Shown here one piece after another: positions 28,576 through 38,136 of a stretch of DNA of 64,000 nucleotides. Under the pieces are notes generated by a model. That model was given only the letters and a program-made list of their open reading frames with translations, did no database searches and was not told the DNA's origin. Source of the DNA: Propionibacteriaceae bacterium (lineage in GTDB: Bacteria; Actinomycetota; Actinomycetes; Propionibacteriales; Propionibacteriaceae). The first letter of the stretch is position 1. Every line of letters begins with the position of its first letter. Position numbers and translations under genes: made by a program. The stretch spans positions 24,286-88,285 of the forward strand of contig JAPUEL010000042.1 of assembly GCA_027492545.1 (NCBI GenBank). The letters run 5' to 3'.

Positions 28576-29349
28576 TCAGTCCTCGGCTTCGAGGGCCTCG
28601 GCGACCTCGTTGGTCACGTCGAGGTTGGTGTACACGTTCTGCACGTCGTCCGAGTCGTCCAGTGCGTCGATGATGCGGAACACCTTCTGCGCCACGTCCA
28701 CCGAGTCCACCTCCTGGTCGAACGAGGCGACGAACTGCACCTCGGAGGAGTCGTAGTCGAGGCCGGCCGCTTCGATGGCCTTGCGCACCTCGACGGTGTC
28801 GTTGGGGTCGCACACCGCCTCCCACACGTCACCGTCGTCGTCGACCTCCTCGATACCCGCCTCGAGCGCGGCCTCGAGCAGGTCGTCGTCCGAGACGGCC
28901 CTCCCGCCCTGCTGCTTCGGGACCGTCACCACGCCCTTGCGCGCGAAGAGGCGCTGCACGGAGCCGACGTCTGCCATGGTGCCGCCGTTGCGGGTGACCG
29001 CGACGCGCACGTCCGAGGCGGAACGGTTGCGGTTGTCGGTGAGGCACTCGATGAGGATCGCCACGCCGGCGGGGCCGTAGGCCTCGTACATGATGGTCTC
29101 GTAGTCCGCACCGCCGGACTCGGCACCCGAGCCGCGCTTGACGGCGCGGTCGATGTTGTCGTTGGGAACCGAGGACTTCTTGGCCTTCTGGACGGCGTCA
29201 TAGAGGGTGGGGTTGCCGGACAGGTCGCCGCCACCGATCCGGGCCGCCACCTCGATGTTCTTGATCAGCTTGGCGAACAGCTTGCCCCGCTTGGCGTCGA
29301 TGACCGCCTTCTTGTGTTTGGTCGTCGCCCACTTGGAATGGCCACTCAT
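28576..29349 (-). CDS. yebC: YebC/TACO1 family protein
   Basis: 257 aa. Typical N-terminus [22 protein letters not shown]. YebC proteins are reported as transcriptional regulators and, more recently, as helpers of translation at difficult sequences such as polyproline runs. An AAGGTGGGG site precedes the ATG. Adjacent to ruvC, the usual place. Confidence 0.95.
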   Translation of the reverse strand: MSGHSKWATTKHKKAVIDAKRGKLFAKLIKNIEVAARIGGGDLSGNPTLYDAVQKAKKSSVPNDNIDRAVKRGSGAESGGADYETIMYEAYGPAGVAILIECLTDNRNRSASDVRVAVTRNGGTMADVGSVQRLFARKGVVTVPKQQGGRAVSDDDLLEAALEAGIEEVDDDGDVWEAVCDPNDTVEVRKAIEAAGLDYDSSEVQFVASFDQEVDSVDVAQKVFRIIDALDDSDDVQNVYTNLDVTNEVAEALEAED

Positions 29350-29413
29350 CCGGACCCCACCTTCTTCTTTTATCGCTCTCGTGTCTGACTGCTCGGGACA
29401 GCTTATCGCGGGG

Positions 29414-30355
29414 TCACGGAACGACCTTCGTGAGCAGCGCCACGGCGTCGCGTGTCGTCCAGCCGAGCTCGGCACACAGCCGCTGGACCCCCACGCCGTC
29501 AGTCGTGTCGATGCCGATGCCCGCCTCGCGGCAGCCGGCGTCGCGCATGGCCTGGAGGCAGCGGCCCATGAGCGCCAGCGAGATCTTGTGGCCCCGGTGC
29601 CCGGGGTGCACGCCGAACCGTTCGATCCAGCCGACGGGGGCACCGTCGTCGTCGGTGTCGGCGACCCCGCTCATCGCGTAACCGACGACCCGGTCCTCGA
29701 CGCGGGCGAGGAAGGACCATTCGGGGCGGAAGTCCTCGTCGTGCAGGCGCGCCGCCCAGACGTCCTCGGCCACCTCGTCGCCCATGCCGCGGAAGCAGAT
29801 GTTGTGCAGCTGCCGCACGGGCTCGGAGTGGACAGGGGCGAACGGCTCCAGCTCGACGCCGTCGACCCCGGGGAGGATCAGCGGCAGGGTCAGGTCCCGG
29901 TGGAGGTCGTAGTAGAACCGCTCGCGGGTGAAGCCGAGGTTCGTCGCCACCCGCTCCAACCCCGGGCGGCCGAGCTCGGCGTAGCAGCCGAGCCAGAGGG
30001 GCTGGCCAGGACGGAACTCGTCGCGCCAGGCGGTGGCGTGCGTCATCTGCCAGTGCAGCAGGGCCGTGCCGATGTGGAGGTGCCGATGGGTGGGGTGGAC
30101 CCCACCCATGAGGTACATCCTCAGTGGATCCCCGTCGGCGATGTAGGCGATGGCGTAGGCAGACAGAGACTGGTACGCGTCGTATCCGCCGACGGCGTGC
30201 GCCACCCGGAGGTCGCGTTCGGTGATGGAGGCGGCCACTCCGGACAGCACCGAGTCCTCCAGCGCGTCCAGCTGCGCCCTGAAGTGGTCCAGCTCCGCCG
30301 AGTCGTCAGGCCCCAGGAGGCGCCACGCGAGGTGGGGCTCCACATAGGCATCCAT
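29414..30355 (-). CDS. GNAT-family acetyltransferase, likely two GNAT folds
   Basis: 313 aa. The C-terminal half carries the acetyl-CoA-binding motif [16 protein letters not shown] and a typical ending [11 protein letters not shown]. The N-terminal half ([17 protein letters not shown]) looks like a second, diverged GNAT fold. Tandem architecture recalls mycothiol synthase, but I cannot assign that role. It follows the PlsC-like gene by 7 nt, which ties it to that cluster. Confidence 0.8.
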   Translation of the reverse strand: MDAYVEPHLAWRLLGPDDSAELDHFRAQLDALEDSVLSGVAASITERDLRVAHAVGGYDAYQSLSAYAIAYIADGDPLRMYLMGGVHPTHRHLHIGTALLHWQMTHATAWRDEFRPGQPLWLGCYAELGRPGLERVATNLGFTRERFYYDLHRDLTLPLILPGVDGVELEPFAPVHSEPVRQLHNICFRGMGDEVAEDVWAARLHDEDFRPEWSFLARVEDRVVGYAMSGVADTDDDGAPVGWIERFGVHPGHRGHKISLALMGRCLQAMRDAGCREAGIGIDTTDGVGVQRLCAELGWTTRDAVALLTKVVP

Positions 30356-30362
30356 GCCCGGG

Positions 30363-31157
30363 CTACCGCCAGATCCGGGACTCGGGTGCCGACTTGGGGG
30401 CCGACTGGTCCCACAGCCGGCGCCAGCGGGGGGCGGTGGGCGTGGGGTTGGCCGGCGACGCGGCGCCCCGACGGCGCTGCACCGTCCACCAGGACAGGTC
30501 CCCCTCGTGCACGAGCTCCTCGACGCGGGCCTGCAGCTCGGCCGTGGCCTCCGTCAGGGACCGGCCGCGGGTGTAGATGGGCGCCCCGAACCTGACTGAG
30601 ACCTTGGGCTTGCTGCGCAGCGCGAGCTTGAGGATGTCCTTGAGCTTGAACGTGCCGACGATGCCCACGGGCACGATGGGCACGTTGTGCTGGTTGGCGA
30701 GGTCCGCCGGCACCGTGGAGAACTCGCCCACCAGCCCGCGCCCCACGGCCTCGTCGGCGAACACCACGACGTTGCGCCCGCGGGCGATGGCGCGCGACGG
30801 CGCGATCATGGTGGGGCGGACCCGCGCGGGCAGCGCGAAACGCAGGAGCTGGTAGTCCATGGCCCCCTGCTCGTTGGCCGCGAACACGACGGGCGCCTGG
30901 AGGCCGGCGAAGCTATCGGCGGAGACGAGCTCGACCCGGAGCCGAAGGTTGAGCAGAAGCAGCCTCAGGTGGCGCCCGGTCAGGGTGGCGCGCAGGCTCA
31001 GATGATCGTGGGTGAGCGGGCGCCGCGCAGGGGCGCCGGTGGGACGCTCCGTGTGGAACAGCCCCGAGACGATCTGCACCAGGTCCGTTGGCCAGGTCAG
31101 CCTCGGCTTCTGCCGTCCGCGCCCGCTCTGCGCCCAGGACGGGAGCTGGCGGCTCAT
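30363..31157 (-). CDS. PlsC-like acyltransferase homologue lacking the catalytic histidine
   Basis: 264 aa. The fold follows 1-acylglycerol-3-phosphate acyltransferases, including a block that ends VPIVPVGIVGTFKL (motif IV) near residue 160. However, the HX4D motif reads NEQGAMD, with Glu96 where the catalytic His should be (Asp101 kept), and motif III (usually FPEGTRS) reads FADEAVGRG. I checked the codon: GAG, not CAC or CAT. It is therefore either inactive or does different chemistry. ATG overlaps the stop of the LarA-like gene. Confidence 0.7.
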   Translation of the reverse strand: MSRQLPSWAQSGRGRQKPRLTWPTDLVQIVSGLFHTERPTGAPARRPLTHDHLSLRATLTGRHLRLLLLNLRLRVELVSADSFAGLQAPVVFAANEQGAMDYQLLRFALPARVRPTMIAPSRAIARGRNVVVFADEAVGRGLVGEFSTVPADLANQHNVPIVPVGIVGTFKLKDILKLALRSKPKVSVRFGAPIYTRGRSLTEATAELQARVEELVHEGDLSWWTVQRRRGAASPANPTPTAPRWRRLWDQSAPKSAPESRIWR

Positions 31158-32674
31158 CGCACGTCGCCCAGTGCCAGCCCGGGGCCGCGGAGCACGGTGA
31201 TGCCCGGCGTGCGGCCGACGCTGTTGGAGGCGATCTCCAGCGCGTCCGCGTAGGTGGTGGCCGCGCGGTGCCCGAGCAGGGCCGCGCTCCTGCGGTCGCC
31301 GCCCACCCAGATCACGTCCGCGAAGTGCGCGGCCGCCCGGGCGGTGGCGTACCACTGGTGGAAGACGTGCAGCGGATGCTCGGCGAACTGCTTGCGGTAC
31401 AGGTCCAGGTACCACTCGTCGTCGATGGCCCGCGGCTCGTACGTCGCCGCGATCTCGCCCGGGTCGGTGGTGTTGGTCAGCACGGTGGCGAAGAAGTCCG
31501 CCGCAGCGGACTGGCGCCGGTTCGAGAACCGCCGGCGGAGCGGGTGGAAGGCGATGAGAGCGCCGCCTGGGCGGGTGAACGGGGTGCCGAGGTGGGTGCC
31601 TGCCCGCGTGACCAGGGCGTGGTGGGCCGCACCCAGCGGGGAGCCGACCGGGTCCCCCTCGTCGAAGGATGCGCCCCAGACCGAGGTGACCAGAACGTCC
31701 GAGCGGCCCTTGACCTCCACGGCGTTGGCAGCCTTCCACACGAGCCTGGAGTCGGCGAGGACGCGGGCGTAGTCGCCCCCGAGGACGTCGACGACGGCGT
31801 AGTCCGCGCGCGGGTTGCCGTGCAGCACCTGCGCGCCCTGCCTGGGGAGCGCGGCCACGATCTGGCGGGCGCTGGCGAAGGACAGCTTGTCGCCCAGGTT
31901 CCATTCCCATTCACGCCTGGAGGCGAACCGCAGCGATCGGCCCAGCAGCGGCTGCCCGAGCACGGCGACGAGTGCGAAGGTGGGGACCTTCTCCTGCACC
32001 AGGCGCTCGACGGCCCCGCAGTAGTCGTCCGTGCGCTCAGCGCCGGACAGCCGGTTGAGCGTCGCCACGTCGGCCAGGCCCGCGACGAACGGGCACTGCT
32101 CCCCGGAGTCCGCGCGGGTGGACACCAGCACCACCAGGTCCGAGGTGGCCACCCGCCGGTTGAACTTCACCGGGGCGCCGTCGATCTCGCCCAGGGTGAC
32201 GAGATCGGGGTCCGTCACGTCGTGGCTGGTCACCAGCGCGTCGGGGAGGAAGGACGTGGCCACCCGGTCGCCCAGGATTTCGGTGACGAGCGCCGCGTTC
32301 CAGCGCTGCTTCAGGCCGGTGGCGATGACCAGCTCGACGTCGTCGACCCCGGCGCGCGCGGCCGTCTCCAGCACCCGCTCCACCAGGGTGCGGCGCACCT
32401 CGAACTGCGGGCGGGGCAGGGGCTGGTCCGAGTCGGCCACCACGATGGTCAGCCGAGTGTCGGGCCTGAGCTGGTTGGCGAGGGGATCCGCTCCGATCGG
32501 GGCGGCCAGCGCGGCGTCGACGAGGCCCACCGGGTCGGTCGAGGGCACGGCGTCGGCCGCGTAGACCACCCTGGTGCCCAGGCCCAGCCGCTGAAGGCGG
32601 AGATCCGCGCCGGCCATGGTGAGCAGGGAGGGGGTCTTGTCGTCCACCTCGAGGACAAATCCGGGACGAGACAT
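31154..32674 (-). CDS. LarA-like (DUF2088) protein with altered active-site residues
   Basis: 506 aa. The N-terminal half aligns by eye with lactate racemase LarA: IVVADSDQPLPRP parallels the usual DxTRPxP stretch, and VIATGLKQRW parallels the VATGTHR block. The His of that block is a Lys here, and the stretch that normally holds the second His and the Lys carrying the nickel-pincer cofactor (H..GG.K) reads CPFVAGLADV. It probably does not bind the cofactor. GGAAAGGAAG precedes the ATG. Second of the genes after priA; function unknown. Confidence 0.65.
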   Translation of the reverse strand: MSRPGFVLEVDDKTPSLLTMAGADLRLQRLGLGTRVVYAADAVPSTDPVGLVDAALAAPIGADPLANQLRPDTRLTIVVADSDQPLPRPQFEVRRTLVERVLETAARAGVDDVELVIATGLKQRWNAALVTEILGDRVATSFLPDALVTSHDVTDPDLVTLGEIDGAPVKFNRRVATSDLVVLVSTRADSGEQCPFVAGLADVATLNRLSGAERTDDYCGAVERLVQEKVPTFALVAVLGQPLLGRSLRFASRREWEWNLGDKLSFASARQIVAALPRQGAQVLHGNPRADYAVVDVLGGDYARVLADSRLVWKAANAVEVKGRSDVLVTSVWGASFDEGDPVGSPLGAAHHALVTRAGTHLGTPFTRPGGALIAFHPLRRRFSNRRQSAAADFFATVLTNTTDPGEIAATYEPRAIDDEWYLDLYRKQFAEHPLHVFHQWYATARAAAHFADVIWVGGDRRSAALLGHRAATTYADALEIASNSVGRTPGITVLRGPGLALGDVR

Positions 32675-32690
32675 CAGTCTTCCTTTCCGT

Positions 32691-35039
32691 TCACGACATC
32701 CTCCAGCGTGGCAGCGGCGACATGGCGGGCCATTCGACGATCGACCAGCCCTTGGCCTTGGCGGCCCGCATGAGCCCGATGTCCGGGCTGACCGCCACCG
32801 GGTTGCCGACGGTGGTCAGCATGGGCAGGTCCACATGGCTGTCGGCGTAGCCGTACGACTGGCTGAGGTCGATGTCGTGCAGGGCGGAGTAGTGGGTCAG
32901 CCAGGCCGAGCGGGACTCGCCCACCATCGGGGGCCCGCTGAGGTAGCCGGTGCAGCGCCCGGCGCCGTCGGTGGCCAGCTCGGCCGCGACGATCGTGTCG
33001 AACAGGCCCTCGAACGGGCGGGTCAGCGGCCTGATCACGCCCGTCATGAGGATGGTGGTGTGGCCGGCGTCGCGGTGCTCACGGATGCGCCGAATGGCAT
33101 CCGGGGACATCCGGTCCAGGATCAGCGGGGCCAGCTTCTCGTCGACGTAGGCCTCAAGCGCCGCCAGGTCCGCGCCGGCGTAGCGCCGGTAGATGGACCG
33201 CAGGAACACGCCCCGGTCGCGGCGCTCGGCACCGAGGTAGACCGGCAGCTGCGCGGTCACCCTGGCCACTTCGAGCGCCCGGCGCATCGGGGAGAGCTCC
33301 GGGAGCCGCGCCCAGAGGTAGGTCTCGACGACGTTGGTGGCCATGACGGTGCCGTCGAGGTCGAACGCCGCCAGCACCGTGCCGGGCGGGGCGGGCTTCA
33401 ACTCCCTGAAGGTCGCCGAGCGCGCCTGCCTCCGCTTGCGGGCCGCCTCGAGCCGGCGCACCGGGTCCGTGATCGCCGGGATGTGCACCTCCTCCAGGTA
33501 GTGCTGCCAGGTGTAGGAGGCGGAGTCGAAACCGAACAGGGGCTTGTCGTCGGGGTGGAGCGAGTTGTGCAGCGCGAGGGCGCAGTCGTCGACGAAGTGC
33601 AGCTCTGACTGCAGGTACTCGCCGTAGAGGGTGAGGTACTTGCTGAGGAAGTCCAGCTGCTTGGCGGACTTGTCCAGCTGGGTGGCCCAGGCGCGCGTGG
33701 CCTTCCCGCGCGGTGCGAAGCTCAGCAGCGCATTGCCCGCGGAGACGCCCTTCTGCGCCACCCACATCAGCTTCTCGATGGGCTCTGCGCCGGGGAAGGT
33801 CCAGGTCGCCAGCGGCGTGGAACCCTGGCCGGAGGTGTAGGGGTGCTTCTCGAAGTAGGCCCGGACGTGTTCGTAGACGCCCCGGAACGTCAGCGGGTTC
33901 CGCGCCCCGGAGGAGCCGTGGTAGTACTCGGGTCGGCCGATCTGGGGCGTGGTCGCGCAGACGGCGATGATGCCGTTGACGATGAAGTCGCACGGGATGA
34001 TGTCGATCACCGCATCCGGGGAGGCGGGGAACTCGGGCAGCTGGCCGCGCCCATAGGCCAGGATGAGCGGCTCGGCCATCTTGAAGCCCTCGATCCAGCC
34101 CGGGTACGGGTGGACCAGGGATGACTCGACGATGGCGGGCCGGTAGATGGAGACCCGGAAGTCCTGCGCCAGGTCCGCCACCACCCGCTCCCCCAGCGCC
34201 TTGGCGAAGGTGTAGACGTCCGTCCAGCCCAGGGAGCGCGCGCGCTCGGTGCCGGCCTGGACCAGTTCGCGCTTCACCCATTCCTGGCGGCGGCGTTCGG
34301 TGTCGCGGGACGTGGTGAGGTAACCGGCCTTGGCGTGGAGGGCCTCGGCCTCCTTGCGGAGCCGGGTGAGCTGGTCCGCGTCACGCGAGCGCGCCTCGAT
34401 GTGCTGCTTCATGGCCAGCGCGGCCGCCGTCTCGGCCTCGTAGTCGACGTCGTGGACGTGCGCGGCCTCGGGGATCGCGCCGCGGCGGCGCCCTGCGGTG
34501 TAGGCGGTGGAGACGTGCACATAGTGCGGCACCTTCACCAGGGTGCCGTCCTCGTCGGAGCACGCCTCGCGGAGCTTCGTCAGGAGCGCCTTGGTGCCGA
34601 CGACGTTGGTCATGAAGGCCTGGTCGATCGGCGGGTCGAAGGAGACGTCGCCCGCGCAGTGCAGCAGGATGTCGAGGTCGCGAGGCAGGTCCGGCACGTT
34701 CGGCAGGTCGCCCTCGATGACCTGGACGCGCTCGGCCATCAGCTCCTCGACGCCCCCGGCGGCCTCGACGAGGGGCTTGAAGATCTTCTTCCCCAGCAGC
34801 CCGGCCACGCGCTGGGCCGCCGTCACCGACCCCTTGGGGCGGACCAGCACGCCGGTGGTGGTGCCGGGGCACTCGGTGAGCACCTTCCACAGGAGCTGCT
34901 CCCCGATGAACCCGGTCACACCGGTCATCACGATCTTCTTCCCGGCGAGGAGCTCGGAGATCCGGCCCTCCAGCAGCGGGGGCACGTGCACGCGGTCGGG
35001 GTGCACCTCGCCGAAGGTGCTGGCGGGGGGCTTAGGCAT
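32691..35039 (-). CDS. Fatty-acyl-CoA-reductase-like SDR fused to a HAD-IB hydrolase
   Basis: 782 aa, two-domain fusion. Residues about 30-420 form an extended SDR of the NAD_binding_4 (male sterility/fatty acyl reductase) type: TGVTGFIG at 39-46 binds NAD(P)H, and YTFAK at 276-280 is the catalytic Tyr/Lys pair. Residues about 550-780 form a HAD-IB domain with DLDGT near 560, TGVIRPL as motif II, and [13 protein letters not shown] as motif IV. Together this suggests reduction of an acyl thioester and removal of a phosphate in one lipid pathway. The ATG (35037-35039) has GGAGGAG upstream and overlaps the end of priA by 8 nt. Confidence 0.8.
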   Translation of the reverse strand: MPKPPASTFGEVHPDRVHVPPLLEGRISELLAGKKIVMTGVTGFIGEQLLWKVLTECPGTTTGVLVRPKGSVTAAQRVAGLLGKKIFKPLVEAAGGVEELMAERVQVIEGDLPNVPDLPRDLDILLHCAGDVSFDPPIDQAFMTNVVGTKALLTKLREACSDEDGTLVKVPHYVHVSTAYTAGRRRGAIPEAAHVHDVDYEAETAAALAMKQHIEARSRDADQLTRLRKEAEALHAKAGYLTTSRDTERRRQEWVKRELVQAGTERARSLGWTDVYTFAKALGERVVADLAQDFRVSIYRPAIVESSLVHPYPGWIEGFKMAEPLILAYGRGQLPEFPASPDAVIDIIPCDFIVNGIIAVCATTPQIGRPEYYHGSSGARNPLTFRGVYEHVRAYFEKHPYTSGQGSTPLATWTFPGAEPIEKLMWVAQKGVSAGNALLSFAPRGKATRAWATQLDKSAKQLDFLSKYLTLYGEYLQSELHFVDDCALALHNSLHPDDKPLFGFDSASYTWQHYLEEVHIPAITDPVRRLEAARKRRQARSATFRELKPAPPGTVLAAFDLDGTVMATNVVETYLWARLPELSPMRRALEVARVTAQLPVYLGAERRDRGVFLRSIYRRYAGADLAALEAYVDEKLAPLILDRMSPDAIRRIREHRDAGHTTILMTGVIRPLTRPFEGLFDTIVAAELATDGAGRCTGYLSGPPMVGESRSAWLTHYSALHDIDLSQSYGYADSHVDLPMLTTVGNPVAVSPDIGLMRAAKAKGWSIVEWPAMSPLPRWRMS

Positions 35040-35769
35040 CTGCGTCTCCTCCGGCGACGGCGAGCGCCTCCTGGATCGTGAACCGGCCGAGGTAGAGCGC
35101 CGTGCCGATGATGGCCCCCTCGATGCCATGGCCGACGAGGCGGCGCAGGTCCCGCAGGTTGTCCAGGGTGGCGATGCCGCCGGAGGCGACGACCTTCTGG
35201 CCGCTCCGCTCGGCAACGGCGAGCAGCAGGTCGATGTTGGGCCCGGTCAGCATGCCGTCGGCGTTGACGTCGGTGACGACGAAGCGCTCGCACCCGGCCG
35301 CCACCAGCCGGTCCAGCGTCTCGGGCCACGGGCCGCCCTCGGTCGTCCAACCGCGGGCCGCGAGGTTGTCGCCGCGCACGTCGAGCCCGATGGCGATCCG
35401 GTCGCCGTGCTCGGCGATGATGCGCTCACACCACTGGGGGTTCTCGAGGGCGGCGGTGCCGATGTTGACGCGCCGGGCGCCGGTCGCGAGCGCCCGCTCG
35501 AGCGAGGCGTCGTCGCGGATGCCTCCGGAGATCTCCACCGACATGTCCAGCCTGCCGACGATCGAGCGCAGCAGCTCGGCGTTGCTCCCCCGGCCGAAGG
35601 CGGCGTCGAGGTCCACGAGGTGCAACCACTCGGCCCCGCCGTCCTGCCACCGCAACGCGGCCGCGAGCGGGTCGCCGAACTCCTTCTGCGACCCCGCGAT
35701 TCCCTGCACGAGCTGGACGGCCTGGCCGCCCTGCACGTCGACGGCTGGCAACAGCTGCAAGTTCTCCAC
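35032..35769 (-). CDS. priA: Phosphoribosyl isomerase A (HisA, probably also TrpF)
   Basis: TIM-barrel isomerase for ProFAR in histidine synthesis, and in actinobacteria usually also for phosphoribosylanthranilate in tryptophan synthesis. 245 aa from the GTG at 35767-35769. Catalytic Asp in LPAVDVQGG, second Asp in [15 protein letters not shown], and phosphate sites SGGI and GTALY are present. No trpF occurs near the trp genes here, which fits the dual role (inference). TAGGGT 8 nt before the GTG suggests a leaderless start; a TTG at 35778 would be inside that box. Confidence 0.93.
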   Translation of the reverse strand: MENLQLLPAVDVQGGQAVQLVQGIAGSQKEFGDPLAAALRWQDGGAEWLHLVDLDAAFGRGSNAELLRSIVGRLDMSVEISGGIRDDASLERALATGARRVNIGTAALENPQWCERIIAEHGDRIAIGLDVRGDNLAARGWTTEGGPWPETLDRLVAAGCERFVVTDVNADGMLTGPNIDLLLAVAERSGQKVVASGGIATLDNLRDLRRLVGHGIEGAIIGTALYLGRFTIQEALAVAGGDADA

Positions 35770-35777
35770 GACGCCCA

Positions 35778-35783
35778 ACCCTA
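35778..35783 (-). promoter_or_regulatory. Candidate -10 box for the priA cluster
   Basis: TAGGGT on the minus strand, 8 nt before the GTG chosen as priA start. It sits in the 50-nt gap after hisH. Confidence 0.35.
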
Positions 35784-35803
35784 GCTGAAACCGGCCATGA
35801 CCT

Positions 35804-35819
35804 CCGGAGCCCGCTCCGG
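35804..35819 (-). terminator. Small GC hairpin after hisH
   Basis: A 6-bp perfect stem (35804-35809 with 35814-35819) and a 4-nt loop, 12 nt past the hisH stop, no U-tract. May weaken read-through from hisDCBH into priA. Confidence 0.35.
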
Positions 35820-35831
35820 GCGGGCGTCGCG

Positions 35832-36431
35832 CTACCAGGAGCCGAGCCAGTTCGCGATGAGCCGCGCCCCGGCGGCCCCGGACTTCTCGGGATGGAACTG
35901 GGTGGAGCTCACCGGGCCGCGCTCGACGGCGGCGACGAAGGTGGCGTCCTCGTGGCGGGTCGTGGTGACCAGCGCGTCAGCCGGCCCGTGGACGGCGGCG
36001 TAGCTGTGCACGAAGTAGAACCGCTCCTCCGCGAGGCCGTCGAAGAGCGTGCTGCCCTCAGGCGGGCGCACGGTGTTCCAGCCCATGTGCGGCAGGCGCC
36101 CGGCCTCCAGCTCCACCACCTGGCCGCGGAACAGGCCGAGGCCTGGCGTGTCGACGCCGTGCTCCGTGCCGCCGTCGAACAGCACCTGGTGACCCACGCA
36201 GATGCCGAACAGTGGACGCCCGGAGGCCACCCAGTCCGCGATCAGCTCGACTCCCCCGGCGGCCTGGAGACCCGCCATGCAGGCCGCGTAGGCACCCACG
36301 CCGGGGACGACGAGGGCATCCTGGCGGCGCAGCTCCGCGAGATCGTCGGTGACCACCAGGTCCGCGCCCGCGTTGGAGAAGGCCCGCGCGGCGGAGTGGA
36401 GGTTGCCCGAGCCGTAGTCGAGCAGCCCCAC
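35832..36431 (-). CDS. hisH: Imidazole glycerol phosphate synthase, glutaminase subunit HisH
   Basis: Supplies ammonia to HisF. About 199 aa. Class I amidotransferase triad is present: Cys in [10 protein letters not shown], His and Glu in FHPEKSG. N-terminus [12 protein letters not shown] is typical. I chose the GTG at 36429-36431. A CTG at 36441-36443 would overlap the hisB stop in the same manner as the other genes here and add four residues, so the exact start is uncertain. hisF is not in the window. Confidence 0.92.
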   Translation of the reverse strand: MGLLDYGSGNLHSAARAFSNAGADLVVTDDLAELRRQDALVVPGVGAYAACMAGLQAAGGVELIADWVASGRPLFGICVGHQVLFDGGTEHGVDTPGLGLFRGQVVELEAGRLPHMGWNTVRPPEGSTLFDGLAEERFYFVHSYAAVHGPADALVTTTRHEDATFVAAVERGPVSSTQFHPEKSGAAGARLIANWLGSW

Positions 36432-36439
36432 CCTGCGGC

Positions 36440-37048
36440 TCAGAGCGAGCCCTTCGTGCTGGGCACGCCGGTGACGCGCGGGTCGATCTCGACGGCCTCC
36501 CGCAGCGCCCGGGCCAGCGCCTTGAACTGCGCCTCGACGATGTGGTGCGGGTCCCGGCCCGCCAGGAGGGTCAGGTGCACGCACAGCCCCGCGTTGAGGG
36601 CCAGCGCCTCGACCACGTGGTAGGTCATGGACCCCGCATAGGGCACGCCCGAACCGCCGATGAGCGCGTACACCTGGCCGTCCGGTTCCCCCTTGCACAC
36701 CACGTAGGGACGGCCGGCCACGTCGACGACGCAGTCCGCGACCGCCTCGTCGAGCGGCACCACGGCGTGGCCGAACCGACGGATGCCCGACTTGTCCCCC
36801 AGCGCCTGCCTGATGGCCTGGCCGATGCAGATGGCGGCGTCCTCGATAGTGTGGTGACCGTCGATGTGCAGATCGCCTGAGGCCTCGACGGTGAGGTCGA
36901 TGAGAGAGTGCCGCGACAGCGCGGTCAGCATGTGGTCGTAGAAGCCGACGCCGGTGCTGATCGTGGAGCGGCCGGTGCCGTCCAGGTCCACGGTGACCGT
37001 GATGCTGGACTCGCTCGTGGAGCGCTCGACGGTGGCGGTGCGGGTCAC
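36440..37048 (-). CDS. hisB: Imidazoleglycerol-phosphate dehydratase
   Basis: 202 aa, the single-domain form. The two HHTIEDA-type metal motifs are visible: [16 protein letters not shown] and [20 protein letters not shown] start (37046-37048) overlaps the hisC stop. Confidence 0.96.
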   Translation of the reverse strand: MTRTATVERSTSESSITVTVDLDGTGRSTISTGVGFYDHMLTALSRHSLIDLTVEASGDLHIDGHHTIEDAAICIGQAIRQALGDKSGIRRFGHAVVPLDEAVADCVVDVAGRPYVVCKGEPDGQVYALIGGSGVPYAGSMTYHVVEALALNAGLCVHLTLLAGRDPHHIVEAQFKALARALREAVEIDPRVTGVPSTKGSL

Positions 37049-38136
37049 GGTGTGTTCCCTTCGATGGTGGGGTTGAGGTCGTCGAGGGCGGCGCGCAGCG
37101 TGGCCATCTCCGTCGGCGTGCCGGCCGAGACGCGGAGGAAGCCGGCGGGACCGGTCTCGCGGATCAGGATCCCGCGGTCGAGCAGGTCCTGCCAGACCCG
37201 GTGCCGGTCCGCGAACCGCCCGATGAGGGTGAAGTTGGCCTCGGAGTCGATCACGGCGTAGCCGCGGCCCCTCGCCCAGGCCTCGAAGCCGCGGGCCTCC
37301 GCGGCGAGTTGACGCACCTGGGCCAGGAGTTCGTCGGCGTGCGCGAGGGCCACGCGGGCCACGGCCTGGGTCTGGGCGCTCAGGTGGTAGGGCAGGCGGA
37401 CGATGCGGCAGGCGTCGACGATGGCAGGGGCCGCGGCGAGGTAGCCCACGCGGCCGCCGGCCAGGGCGAAGGCCTTGGACATCGTCCGCGACACCACGAG
37501 CCGCGGGTGACGGTCGAGCAGCTCCAGCGCCGAAGGCTTGGCCGAGAACTCCTGGTAGGCCTCGTCGATCACGACGATGGCCTCCGTGCCGGAGCAGATC
37601 TCGTCGATCACCTCCAAGGGCACCACGGTGCCCGTGGGGTTGTTGGGGGTGGCGATGAGGACGACGGTGGGCTCCTCCTCGCGGATGGCGTCAAGCACCA
37701 GGGCCGCGTCGAGCGTGAAGTCCGGGTGCCGGGGGACGGCGACGTACTCGGTGCAGGTGTTGCGCGCGTACTCGGGGTACATCGAGTAGGTGGGTGTGAA
37801 GGCCAGCACGCGGCGCCCCGGCCCGCCGAAGGCGGTGAGCAGGTGGGCCATGATCTCGTTCGAGCCGTTGGCCGCCCAGATCCGCTCCGCCGTGAGCCCG
37901 TGGCCGAGGTACGCGGCCAGGTCCTGCCGGAGCGCCGTCGCCTCGCGGTCCGGGTACCGGTTGAGCGTGCCGGCGGCCGCGACGACGGCGGCCGCCATCT
38001 CGTGCCGGATCAGCGGCGACGGCGGGTAGGGGTTCTCGTTGACGTTGAGCACCACGGGCACGTCGAGTTGAGGGGCGCCGTAGGGCTCCTGCCCCACCAG
38101 GTCAGCGCGGAGGGGCAGCTGGTCGAGGGTGATCAT
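37045..38136 (-). CDS. hisC: Histidinol-phosphate aminotransferase
   Basis: 363 aa, PLP-dependent fold type I. N-terminal [12 protein letters not shown], the substrate-binding ATPNNPTGT, and the PLP lysine in [16 protein letters not shown] are visible. ATG overlaps the hisD stop (ATGA). Confidence 0.96.
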   Translation of the reverse strand: MITLDQLPLRADLVGQEPYGAPQLDVPVVLNVNENPYPPSPLIRHEMAAAVVAAAGTLNRYPDREATALRQDLAAYLGHGLTAERIWAANGSNEIMAHLLTAFGGPGRRVLAFTPTYSMYPEYARNTCTEYVAVPRHPDFTLDAALVLDAIREEEPTVVLIATPNNPTGTVVPLEVIDEICSGTEAIVVIDEAYQEFSAKPSALELLDRHPRLVVSRTMSKAFALAGGRVGYLAAAPAIVDACRIVRLPYHLSAQTQAVARVALAHADELLAQVRQLAAEARGFEAWARGRGYAVIDSEANFTLIGRFADRHRVWQDLLDRGILIRETGPAGFLRVSAGTPTEMATLRAALDDLNPTIEGNTP

